Assembly (NCBI GenBank): GCA_021154515.1
Contig: JAJKIL010000288.1
Location: forward strand, 1-12,942
Source of the DNA: Niastella sp.
GTDB lineage: Bacteria; Bacteroidota; Bacteroidia; Chitinophagales; Chitinophagaceae
Direction: 5' to 3'
Length of the DNA stretch: 12,942 nt
The notes below the pieces were generated by a model that made no database searches, was not told the DNA's origin, and saw nothing but the letters and a program-made list of their open reading frames with translations. The translations under genes were made by a program, and so were the position numbers. Below are positions 1-6,341 of this stretch, piece by piece (within the stretch, counting starts at the first letter, position 1; each line of letters begins with the position of its first letter).

Positions 1-560
1 GAGTCGTCGATGTTTAATTGAAATCCTTTGCCATGCGGGTTAGGCCGCAGCAGCGCACCGCTGCTTTCATTGCTTTTGTATTGGGTAATGGTATTGTTGG
101 CGCTCACAACGGTGAAGGAATTATATGCATAAAACCCAACATCCTGATCGCTGCTTTCTCGAAAAAAGCCTATCACAGCGGAGAGGTTGATCTTTTTCAG
201 CACCGGATCATTTTCCTGGTTGTGAATTTTTCCGTTGTAATAGTAACAGACAGTGTTTTTGAAAGGGGCCATCCATATTCTGCCTTTTGAGTCGGCAAAA
301 AGTTTTAGGATCTCTGTTTCTGGCAGCCCGTCGCTGGTAGTGAAGTTTTTGAAATGGGTGCCATCGAAACGGCTGATACCGGCTTCTGTTGCAAACCAGA
401 TAAACCCGTCTTTATCCTGGCAGAGGTCGTAGATGGTAGAACCGGCTAATCCGTCCTTTACATCATAATGAATATAATTATACTCCTGGGCATAGGAAGT
501 ACATGCAGTTACTAAACCGGTAAAAAGCAGAAGCGTTTGAATGGTGCGTTTAGTGATCAT
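1..560 (-). CDS. Two-component regulator propeller sensor protein, N-terminal part (cut by window edge)
   Basis: The reading frame runs off the left edge, leaving 186 complete codons. It starts MITKRTIQTLLLFTGLVTAC with a signal peptide ending near SYAQ (residue 25). The preceding VTAC also fits a weak lipobox. Residues 30-110 carry Reg_prop-type repeats: a DGL, then IYDLCQDKDGFIWFATEAG, then DGLP and LFADSKGRIWMAP. In Bacteroidota these repeats form periplasmic propellers that sense a ligand in front of a transmembrane helix and a histidine kinase. The output domain lies outside the window, so a LytS-type kinase or a hybrid kinase are both possible. An in-frame ATG 36 bases upstream (596) exists but would put 12 extra residues before the signal peptide, so 560 is preferred. 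A 24-base palindrome sits just upstream. The family call is fairly secure; the exact class is not. Confidence 0.8.
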   Translation of the reverse strand, partial: MITKRTIQTLLLFTGLVTACTSYAQEYNYIHYDVKDGLAGSTIYDLCQDKDGFIWFATEAGISRFDGTHFKNFTTSDGLPETEILKLFADSKGRIWMAPFKNTVCYYYNGKIHNQENDPVLKKINLSAVIGFFRESSDQDVGFYAYNSFTVVSANNTITQYKSNESSGALLRPNPHGKGFQLNIDD

Positions 561-574
561 AGAAAGTTCAACCG

Positions 575-598
575 CTATGACAACAGGTGTCGTCATAG
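575..598. promoter_or_regulatory. 24-base near-perfect palindrome upstream of the sensor gene
   Basis: The left arm CTATGACAACA and right arm TGTCGTCATAG are inverted copies with one mismatch, which is a G-U pair in minus-strand RNA. They are separated by GG. The element ends 15 bases before the sensor ATG, so it lies in the probable 5' leader or promoter. It could be an operator for a dimeric regulator or an mRNA hairpin. No U tract follows, so a simple terminator is unlikely. The function is inferred. Confidence 0.45.
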
Positions 599-659
599 AC
601 TAACAGTTTGCTTTCATCACCGGTCGCGCCTACGGTTTTGAAATTCCGACTGAAGGTAT

Positions 660-719
660 AAAAAAAGGTTTTAGGCGGGTATTTTAAAATGCAAAGATTT
701 TATTAATACGCGTACGCCT
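660..719 (-). terminator. Possible terminator after the CarboxypepD_reg-like gene
   Basis: Read on the minus strand just past the stop at 729, the segments AGGCG and GTATT pair with AATAC and CGCCT, with unequal internal loops and a roughly 21-base apical loop. A run of seven U (660-666 on the plus strand) follows 6 bases later. The stem is weak and the loop large, so this is a plausible rather than strong intrinsic terminator. Confidence 0.3.
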
Positions 720-728
720 GACAGGTAT

Positions 729-1811
729 TTATTGATATATATAATCGTAAGGCAACAGTTCGGATAGTTTTTTCCAGGCCCAGTAGCCTGAATTAATTAC
801 GTCGTTCTGCTCGTAAAAGTAGCCGTTCTTTTCTATCACAAATCCGTTGGATACGTCCAGCACCGTGATCTGGAAGCGGGTGGTTGGCGGTAATTTATAT
901 TCTTCGAGGAATTGTTTATCGGGGTATACCTTGTCGTAACTGATGCGGTAACGGCCGTTCCAGCTTACTTCCACATCGCCGCTGTCTACCAGGTAATCCT
1001 GTTCGTTATAAGGGTTGGTGATGAAGGTGCCTTTTACGGTCTCGGGGTCGTCGTTCAGTTTTTCAAGAATAAAACCGTCCTGTTTTAAGGTGCTATCGTA
1101 AAAAGAACGCATAAAATGCATCCGTGAACCCAAATAAGTTCGTGCGCGGTTCTTTTTCCATTGCGCTTTTACTTCTTCCGTACTATCCATTTCCTGAAAC
1201 AGGGGTGAACCGGAGTAGGAGGAGATATTGGTGTTATAATCGTAGCTGAAGGAATCGAGCTGGTACCTGATCTTATATCCAAGGGCATAGTTAACGACGA
1301 TAACGTCTTCTTTGGCCATTATTTTCAGGCGGTTCCTTTTTTTAGAAAAGTAAAAGTGTAATGCCTGGGGATTTTCAATGGCGCACTGGTTTGAATTACC
1401 CGAATTGCCGATAAAGTTCTGGTTAAAGAATTTACCGTATTTGTTTAAGCCATCCGGGTCTTCGGTACTGGCAACTACTGCCACTTCTGATAATGATTTA
1501 TTTTCTTTTGCCAGTTCTATCTGTAAGGTGTCGGTGGCCGGTTGGCTGGCGCTGATGCGCATGATCTTTTTTTCGTAACCGGTATAGGTTACTACCATGT
1601 CGTAACCGCCATTAGGCAGGCGCATAAAAAATAATCCCTGGTTATTGGTAATAGTTCCCTGTGTAGTACTTTGGCAATAGGCCGAGGCGCCGACCATTGG
1701 TTGCTTTGTTTCTGCATCTACTACCTTTCCAAAAACAACAAATGTTTTTTCCTGTGCCAGGGTAGCGGAATAACAGGTAATGGATAACAGCAGGATCATT
1801 AAATGTTTCAT
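729..1811 (-). CDS. Secreted CarboxypepD_reg-like domain protein, function unknown
   Basis: This encodes 360 residues. Residues 1-20 are a signal peptide (MKHLMILLLSITCYSATLAQ). Residues 26-108 form a CarboxypepD_reg-like beta-sandwich: FGKVVDAETKQPMVGASAY, then NNQGLFFMRLPNGGYDMVVTYTGYE. This domain commonly precedes TonB receptors and other envelope proteins in Bacteroidota. No plug or barrel follows; residues 115-360 are a separate aromatic-rich domain with GSPLFQEM and RMHFMRSFYDS segments, which occurs in many uncharacterised Bacteroidota exported proteins. The protein probably acts in the periplasm or at the outer membrane. The ATG at 1811 is chosen because it opens directly on the signal peptide; a TTG two codons upstream (1817) is the alternative. 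No Shine-Dalgarno sequence is visible. The exported location is well supported; the molecular role is unknown. Confidence 0.85.
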   Translation of the reverse strand: MKHLMILLLSITCYSATLAQEKTFVVFGKVVDAETKQPMVGASAYCQSTTQGTITNNQGLFFMRLPNGGYDMVVTYTGYEKKIMRISASQPATDTLQIELAKENKSLSEVAVVASTEDPDGLNKYGKFFNQNFIGNSGNSNQCAIENPQALHFYFSKKRNRLKIMAKEDVIVVNYALGYKIRYQLDSFSYDYNTNISSYSGSPLFQEMDSTEEVKAQWKKNRARTYLGSRMHFMRSFYDSTLKQDGFILEKLNDDPETVKGTFITNPYNEQDYLVDSGDVEVSWNGRYRISYDKVYPDKQFLEEYKLPPTTRFQITVLDVSNGFVIEKNGYFYEQNDVINSGYWAWKKLSELLPYDYIYQ

Positions 1812-1972
1812 CTTCAATGGTATTTTTCAAAAGATGGATATGAATATTTTCCAATATACAACCAGCCTGTGATTATTAAAACGTTTGGCTGGCTGTGAAA
1901 GTATTGAGATAACCGGCTTCTGCAAACGGTCCCAGGTTAAATTTCTTTAACATATTAGCAGGGGCGGGCATG

Positions 1973-1996
1973 TATAACCGGTTTTGGCCGGTTATA
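1973..1996 (-). terminator. Perfect 9-bp stem-loop overlapping the epimerase stop codon
   Basis: TATAACCGG and CCGGTTATA are perfect inverted copies around a 6-base loop (1982-1987). The stop TAA of the epimerase (1992-1994) lies inside the stem. No U tract follows on the minus strand, so this would be a non-canonical terminator or a 3'-end stabilising hairpin. The structure is seen directly; the function is inferred. Confidence 0.4.
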
Positions 1997-2996
1997 GCGA
2001 TTGCAAATGGGCCAGGTATTGTTCACAATCTTTTTTTATAGCTTTTTCCAGGGGCGTAAATGAAAATCCGGGGAGGGATCTTAATAATTTACTGTTGTCG
2101 AAGTAGGTAACGCTTTGCGCAATGCGGGCGCTTTCACGGGTAAGCAGCGGTTTTTTGCCCGACATCATGGCTTTCAACTTTTCCATGCGCCAGGCCAGGT
2201 TGCCCAAAAAAGGCGTTGCTTCTTTGTGCGGGTGTTTTTTACCCAGGCCATCGGCGATGGTATTGAATAATTGTTGAAAGGACCAGTTATCACCGTTAAC
2301 GATAAACCGCTCGCTGCTTAATTCGCTTTCCATAAGTAGTACGGCCGCCCGCGCTACATCTGTTACCGCCACAAATCCATTTATTCCCTTTGTAAACCAG
2401 GGAAATTCCCTGTATACGCTTTTGAACAGGGCGCAGCTGGAAGAGTTCCAGTCGCCATAACCCAGCACCGTGCTGGGGTTTACGATCACCATGTTCAGTC
2501 CTTCGGCTGCGCCGCGCCATACTTCCACTTCAGCGTGGTATTTGCTGATGGCGTAGGTGGTGTGCCATTTACCGGGCAGCCATTTTTTTTCTTCATTGAC
2601 GGTTTCACCGCTTAGGGTGCGACCGATGGCGGCTACGGAGCTGAGGTGCACAAAGCGTTTGATGTCTTTTTCCAACGCCAGGTTCACCACGTTAGCCGTT
2701 CCGTCAATATTGATCTTGTTAAGCGTTCTTCTGTCGGAGTCGTGAAACGATACTTTGGCGGCGGCATGAATAACGGCGTCAGTTCCCTCCATGGCCTCAT
2801 CGAGTGACACCACATCGAGCACATCACCGGGCACCCATTCAACTTTGTCGTTGATGTGCGCCGGCATAAAAAAAGGAGTAGCCTTGCTGTGGCGGATGGC
2901 CCGTACAGCATACCCTTTTTCTACCAGTTCTTTAATAATGTAGGCGCCAATAAATCCGGTACCGCCTGTAACGAGTATTTTGGTTAACAAGTGCAA
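1992..2996 (-). CDS. NAD(P)-dependent epimerase/dehydratase family protein (extended SDR, reductase-like)
   Basis: This encodes 334 residues with an extended short-chain dehydrogenase/reductase fold. It has the dinucleotide-binding TGGTGFIG (10-17), acidic GD at 57-58 after the third strand, HAAAKVSF (77-84), active-site serines in HLSSVAAIG (117-125), catalytic YAISK (Tyr148, Lys152) and NPSTVLGYGDW (173-183). The sequence resembles dihydroflavonol-4-reductase-like and HpnA-like members, which reduce or epimerise nucleotide-sugar or lipid-linked substrates in the cytosol. The substrate cannot be read from the sequence. The only available start codons are TTG (2996 or 2990): an in-frame TAA lies 6 bases before the first and no ATG precedes the Rossmann motif. 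It starts 54 bases after the 3-hydroxyacyl-CoA dehydrogenase stop and may be co-transcribed with it. Confidence 0.88.
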   Translation of the reverse strand: MHLLTKILVTGGTGFIGAYIIKELVEKGYAVRAIRHSKATPFFMPAHINDKVEWVPGDVLDVVSLDEAMEGTDAVIHAAAKVSFHDSDRRTLNKINIDGTANVVNLALEKDIKRFVHLSSVAAIGRTLSGETVNEEKKWLPGKWHTTYAISKYHAEVEVWRGAAEGLNMVIVNPSTVLGYGDWNSSSCALFKSVYREFPWFTKGINGFVAVTDVARAAVLLMESELSSERFIVNGDNWSFQQLFNTIADGLGKKHPHKEATPFLGNLAWRMEKLKAMMSGKKPLLTRESARIAQSVTYFDNSKLLRSLPGFSFTPLEKAIKKDCEQYLAHLQSL

Positions 2997-3050
2997 TAAT
3001 TAACAGGGCACGAAGATAACCTTTCTGCAATGAAGAAGGGCGATAATTAG

Positions 3051-3893
3051 CTAGTATTCGTAATATCCTATACCGCTTTTACGGCCCAGTTCTCCTTTTT
3101 GAACTTTTTCTTTTTGAATGGGGGAAGGTTGCAGCCTGTCGGGTTTGCCCAGGGCATCGTACACCTGGCAGCTGACGGCATAATTGATATCGTTGCCGAT
3201 GAGGTCCATGAGGCGGAAGGGACCCATTTTAAAACCCGAAGCTTCGAGTAAGGTATCGATGGTATGAAAATCGGTTACTCCCTGTTCAACCAGTTTCAGC
3301 GCTTCCAGATAGTAAGGGCGGGCAACATGGTTTACAATAAAACCCGGGGCATCCTGGCACAGCACGGGGGTTTTATTCATTTGCCGGGCTGTTTGGGTTA
3401 TAATGTCAATGGTTTGCTGGTTGCTGAAGGGCGTGGCCACTACTTCAACCAGTTTCATGATGGTGGCCGGGTTAAAAAAATGCATGCCGGCTACCCGTTG
3501 GGGGTTCACCACTTTTTTCGCAATATCTGTAACCGATAATGAAGATGTATTGGTAGCAAAAACCACATCGCTGTGGTTTACTTCTGACAGCTGGTTGAAC
3601 AAACTCACTTTTATTTCCGGCTTTTCAACAATGGCTTCAATAACCAGGTCGGCCAGGCAGTCGTTGGTGTCGGAAGCAAATTTTATGCGGCTCATGATGC
3701 CGGCGCTTGCTTCGGCAGTGAGCTTGTTTTTTTGCACGAGGGTATGCAGATTGCTTTCCATTGCCGAGCGGGCTTTGTCGAGCATGCCTTCGTTTACATC
3801 ATACAGTATTACATGAAAATTATGCTGGGCGGCCGCCTGGGCAATTCCGCTGCCCATTGTGCCTGCACCGCAAACGCAAATTGTTTGAACCAT
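3051..3893 (-). CDS. 3-hydroxyacyl-CoA (3-hydroxybutyryl-CoA) dehydrogenase
   Basis: This encodes 280 residues, the usual length of single-domain FadB2/Hbd/PaaH-type enzymes, which interconvert L-3-hydroxyacyl-CoA and 3-oxoacyl-CoA with NAD(P) in fatty-acid, butyrate or phenylacetate metabolism. Motifs are the Rossmann GAGTMGSGIAQ (9-19), NTSSLS (115-120), the catalytic dyad His138 in GMHFFNPA and Glu150 in KLVEVV, and Asn188 in DAPGFIVNHV. The C-terminal domain ends in GRKSGIGYYEY, typical of the family. The ATG at 3893 places the Rossmann strand immediately at the N-terminus. A TTG at 3923 would add 10 residues read from the upstream repeat array, so it is rejected. There are no adjacent acyl-CoA dehydrogenase or thiolase genes, so the pathway is open. 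Confidence 0.93.
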   Translation of the reverse strand: MVQTICVCGAGTMGSGIAQAAAQHNFHVILYDVNEGMLDKARSAMESNLHTLVQKNKLTAEASAGIMSRIKFASDTNDCLADLVIEAIVEKPEIKVSLFNQLSEVNHSDVVFATNTSSLSVTDIAKKVVNPQRVAGMHFFNPATIMKLVEVVATPFSNQQTIDIITQTARQMNKTPVLCQDAPGFIVNHVARPYYLEALKLVEQGVTDFHTIDTLLEASGFKMGPFRLMDLIGNDINYAVSCQVYDALGKPDRLQPSPIQKEKVQKGELGRKSGIGYYEY

Positions 3894-3899
3894 AGTAGT

Positions 3900-3983
3900 C
3901 AATTGGCAATGGGCAATTGACAATGGGCAAGCTGAAAATTAAATATTGCTTATTGCCTGTTGTCTATTGCCTATTGGGTTAAG
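3900..3983. repeat. Intergenic array of 7-base repeats with inverted arms
   Basis: Twelve consecutive 7-base units fit without a gap. The first half has consensus CAATNGG (for example CAATTGG, CAATGGG) and the second half has the inverse consensus YCTATTG (for example TCTATTG, CCTATTG). The two halves are imperfect inverted copies around an AT-rich centre (about 3932-3944), so either strand could fold into a long imperfect hairpin. The array fills the space between the pheS stop and the dehydrogenase start, overlapping the pheS stop codon. It may act as a terminator or processing element; this is inferred. Confidence 0.75.
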
Positions 3984-5010
3984 TAGCGCTGGTAAACTGT
4001 CGCAGGAACCGCACGTCGTTTTCACTGAACAAACGAATATCGTTGATTCCGTATTTGAGCAGGGCCGGGCGTTCAATACCCATCCCGAATGCAAAGCCGG
4101 TGTATTTTTCAGGGTCGATCTTACAGTTCTCCAGCACTTTCGGGTGCACCATACCGCAACCTAAGATCTCCAGCCAGCCGGTACGTTTGCACACGGGGCA
4201 ACCTTCGCCGCCGCACAACAGACAGGTGATATCCATTTCGGCGCTGGGTTCGGTGAACGGGAAATAAGAGGGGCGGAACCGCACTTTTACATCTTTGCCA
4301 TACATCTCCTGTACAAAGAAGTACAGAGTTTGTTTCAGGTCGGCAAAGGAAACATTTTCATCTATGTATAATCCTTCGATCTGGTGAAAGAAACAATGGC
4401 TGCGGGCGCTGATGGTTTCGTTGCGGTATACACGACCGGGGCATACAATGCGGATCGGTAACTGCCCTTTTTCCATAGCCCTGATCTGCGTATTGCTGGT
4501 ATGAGTACGCAGCAGCCAGTCGGGATTTTGCTGAATATAGAAAGTATCCTGCATATCGCGGGCCGGATGGTGCTCGGGCAGGTTCAATGCGGTGAAGTTG
4601 TGCCAGTCGTCTTCAATTTCAGGGCCTTCGGCTACCGAAAAACCGAGGCGGTTGAAGATGCTGATCACGTGGTTCAGGAACAGGTTAATGGGGTGGCGGG
4701 TGCCCAATGGCAGGGGATCGCCGGGAAGGGTTACATCGATGGCAGCTGCATGGGAATCGCCGGAGCCTTCCAGTTGCTGTTTCCAGGTTTCGTATTTGGC
4801 TTCGGCCAGTTGTTTGAAATCGTTCAGGATCAACCCGAATTCTTTCTTTTTATCGGCCGGCACATTCCTCATTTCGGTAAAAAGGTTTTTTACAATACCC
4901 TTAGTACCCAGGAATTTAATACGGTAAGCCTCCAGGGAATCGGCGCCATTGGTGGGGATGCTCTCAATTTCCTGCTTGTATGCTGCTATTTGTTGTAACA
5001 ATTCATCCAT
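3979..5010 (-). CDS. pheS: Phenylalanine--tRNA ligase alpha subunit
   Basis: This encodes 343 residues, the normal PheS length. The enzyme charges tRNA-Phe as an alpha2-beta2 complex with PheT in the cytosol. Residues 1-90 form the N-terminal tRNA-binding coiled coil. The class II catalytic core follows, with HPINLFLNHV (106-115), EGPEIEDDWHNF (128-139), motif 2 YRNETISARSHCFFHQIEG (195-213) and motif 3 GMGIERPALLKYGINDIR (309-326). Cys263, Cys266, Cys271 and Cys274 form a CxxC-x4-CxxC knuckle inside the core, a likely metal site common in many bacterial PheS. The ATG at 5010 is the family start; a TTG at 5061 would add 17 residues read from the upstream repeat. pheT is not adjacent, so the two subunits are encoded separately. 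Confidence 0.97.
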   Translation of the reverse strand: MDELLQQIAAYKQEIESIPTNGADSLEAYRIKFLGTKGIVKNLFTEMRNVPADKKKEFGLILNDFKQLAEAKYETWKQQLEGSGDSHAAAIDVTLPGDPLPLGTRHPINLFLNHVISIFNRLGFSVAEGPEIEDDWHNFTALNLPEHHPARDMQDTFYIQQNPDWLLRTHTSNTQIRAMEKGQLPIRIVCPGRVYRNETISARSHCFFHQIEGLYIDENVSFADLKQTLYFFVQEMYGKDVKVRFRPSYFPFTEPSAEMDITCLLCGGEGCPVCKRTGWLEILGCGMVHPKVLENCKIDPEKYTGFAFGMGIERPALLKYGINDIRLFSENDVRFLRQFTSAT

Positions 5011-5013
5011 GGC

Positions 5014-5021
5014 GCAAATAT
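5014..5021 (-). promoter_or_regulatory. TAnnTTTG promoter-like box before pheS
   Basis: On the minus strand TATATTTG matches the Bacteroidota -7 consensus TAnnTTTG and ends 3 bases before the pheS ATG. No clear -33 TTTG box is visible at the usual distance. If used, transcription would begin at or within the start codon, giving a leaderless message. The short motif can occur by chance. Confidence 0.3.
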
Positions 5022-5029
5022 AGGCATAA

Positions 5030-5104
5030 GTTGAAAAGTTGAAAGGTTGATAAGTTGACAAGGCAGTTTCGCAGAAATCCTTGTCAACCAGTTAACTTAT
5101 CAAC
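5030..5104. repeat. 8-base tandem repeat with inverted arms between pheS and the arginase-fold gene
   Basis: Four 8-base units of consensus GTTGANAA run from 5030 to 5061. Three inverted units follow at 5081-5104 (TTGTCAAC, CAGTTAAC, TTATCAAC). GTTGACAAGG (5054-5063) and CCTTGTCAAC (5079-5088) pair perfectly around a 15-base loop, and the outer units pair partly, so the element can fold into a long hairpin. It occupies the divergent promoter region of pheS and the downstream plus-strand gene. Its role is unknown. Confidence 0.7.
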
Positions 5105-5125
5105 CTGTTCCTTATCTTGCGTCCT

Positions 5126-6265
5126 ATGTCGGATACATTAAATATTGGCGACTTTCTACAACCTGTTAACCGGTACATGTTATCGGAAGATGAAGGTTAC
5201 AAAGACGGGCAGATAGGGAAAAAAATCCTGGTGTATGAAGATGAGGAGATCCCTGATCTGCGGTCGGCCGACATCGTACTGCTTGGTTGCAACGAGGTAA
5301 GGGGTAATCATTTACAACCCGGGGTATCGGGACCCGACGCCATCCGCCGCCAGTTTTATGCATTATACCATTGGCATTCCGATGTAAACCTGGTTGATAT
5401 TGGTAATATCATGCTGGGTTCGGGGTTGCAGGATACCTATGCCGCCCTGAAAACCGTGCTGGCAGAATTAACCAGCGCCGGCAAAACGGTGGTGATCCTG
5501 GGCGGGTCTCACGATCTTACCCTGGCGCAATACCATTCCTACACCAGCAAGAAGCAGATCATCGAGGCTACCTGTGTAGATTCGCTGATTGATCTGAGCA
5601 TGGAATCGCGCAACCGGTCGCAGAATTTTTTAATGGAAATGCTCACCGGCGAACCCAATTTTATAAAGCATTATAATCATATCGGTTTCCAAAGTTATTA
5701 TGTGCACCCGCATATGCTGGAAACAATGGATAAGCTGCGTTTTGATTGCTTCAGGGTGGGTCATGTAAAGGATAATATTGAAGAAATGGAACCGGTGATC
5801 CGTGGTTCGCAACTGTTTAGTTTTGATATTGCGGCCATTGCCAACGCCTATGCCCCGGCCAATCATATTACGCCCAACGGGTTAACCGGCGAAGAAGCCT
5901 GTGTGCTGATGCAATATGCCGGGTTAAGCGCCAATGTAAACACCATTGGTATTTATGGTTATGCGCCCCACCTGGATAAAAATCAATTGACGGCCAAACA
6001 GGTCAGCCATATGTTGTGGTACCTGGTTGATGGCTATTACCGGGGCCAGCGCGAAGCCAAAATGGAAGAAAAGGATTCGTTCAACGAGTTTCACATGGCT
6101 TTTGCTGAAATAGAAACGGTTTTTTTACAAAGCAAGAAAACCGGTCGCTGGTGGATGCAAATGCCCGATAAAAAATACATTGCCTGCTCGTACAAAGATT
6201 ACCTGCTGGCCAGCAGCAATGAAATACCTGAACGATGGTTCAGGGCGCAGGAGAGGGAAATGTGA
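5126..6265 (+). CDS. Formimidoylglutamase-like arginase/ureohydrolase-fold protein with altered metal site
   Basis: This encodes 379 residues. The ureohydrolase fold is recognised from GVSGPDAIRRQFYAL (66-80), GGSHDLTLAQY (126-136), VDSLIDL (151-157), SFDIAAIANAYAP (232-244) and PNGLTGEEACVLMQYAG (250-266). Classical members use two Mn ions bound by GGDHS, DAHxD and SxDxD to hydrolyse arginine, agmatine or formimidoylglutamate. Here His129, Asp152, Asp156 and Asp234 remain, but the DAHxD histidine is Leu154 and the second SxDxD aspartate is Ala236. A C-terminal tail (about 320-379, RWWMQMP and SYKDYLLASSNEIPERW) extends past the usual domain. The Bacteroidota group is generally annotated formimidoylglutamase, but activity is doubtful with two ligands missing, and no other histidine-degradation genes are nearby. 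The ATG at 5126 is preferred over a TTG at 5117. Confidence 0.82.
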   Translation: MSDTLNIGDFLQPVNRYMLSEDEGYKDGQIGKKILVYEDEEIPDLRSADIVLLGCNEVRGNHLQPGVSGPDAIRRQFYALYHWHSDVNLVDIGNIMLGSGLQDTYAALKTVLAELTSAGKTVVILGGSHDLTLAQYHSYTSKKQIIEATCVDSLIDLSMESRNRSQNFLMEMLTGEPNFIKHYNHIGFQSYYVHPHMLETMDKLRFDCFRVGHVKDNIEEMEPVIRGSQLFSFDIAAIANAYAPANHITPNGLTGEEACVLMQYAGLSANVNTIGIYGYAPHLDKNQLTAKQVSHMLWYLVDGYYRGQREAKMEEKDSFNEFHMAFAEIETVFLQSKKTGRWWMQMPDKKYIACSYKDYLLASSNEIPERWFRAQEREM

Positions 6266-6293
6266 AAATGAGAAAATGTGAAAATCAGCAAAT
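6262..6293. repeat. 8-base tandem repeat at the stop of the arginase-fold gene
   Basis: Four consecutive 8-base units (GTGAAAAT, GAGAAAAT, GTGAAAAT, CAGCAAAT) begin inside the last codons of the arginase-fold gene and continue past its TGA. A partial inverse copy (ATTTTCAAC) lies immediately before the dacB ATG, and a related inverted array follows dacB at 7744-7767. Confidence 0.6.
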
Positions 6294-6341
6294 GGAAAAC
6301 CAATACGAGTTGCTTGTCGGAATAAATAATTAATTTTCAAC

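Noticed and set aside
3403..3816. 137-codon open frame on the plus strand
   Set aside because: It is antisense to the well-supported 3-hydroxyacyl-CoA dehydrogenase and carries no family motif.
3894..3923. TTG-initiated 10-residue extension of the dehydrogenase
   Set aside because: The extra residues are only the translated 7-base repeat array; the ATG at 3893 gives the normal family N-terminus.
3900..3983. Possible CRISPR array
   Set aside because: Units are 7 bases and contiguous with no spacers, and no cas genes are nearby.
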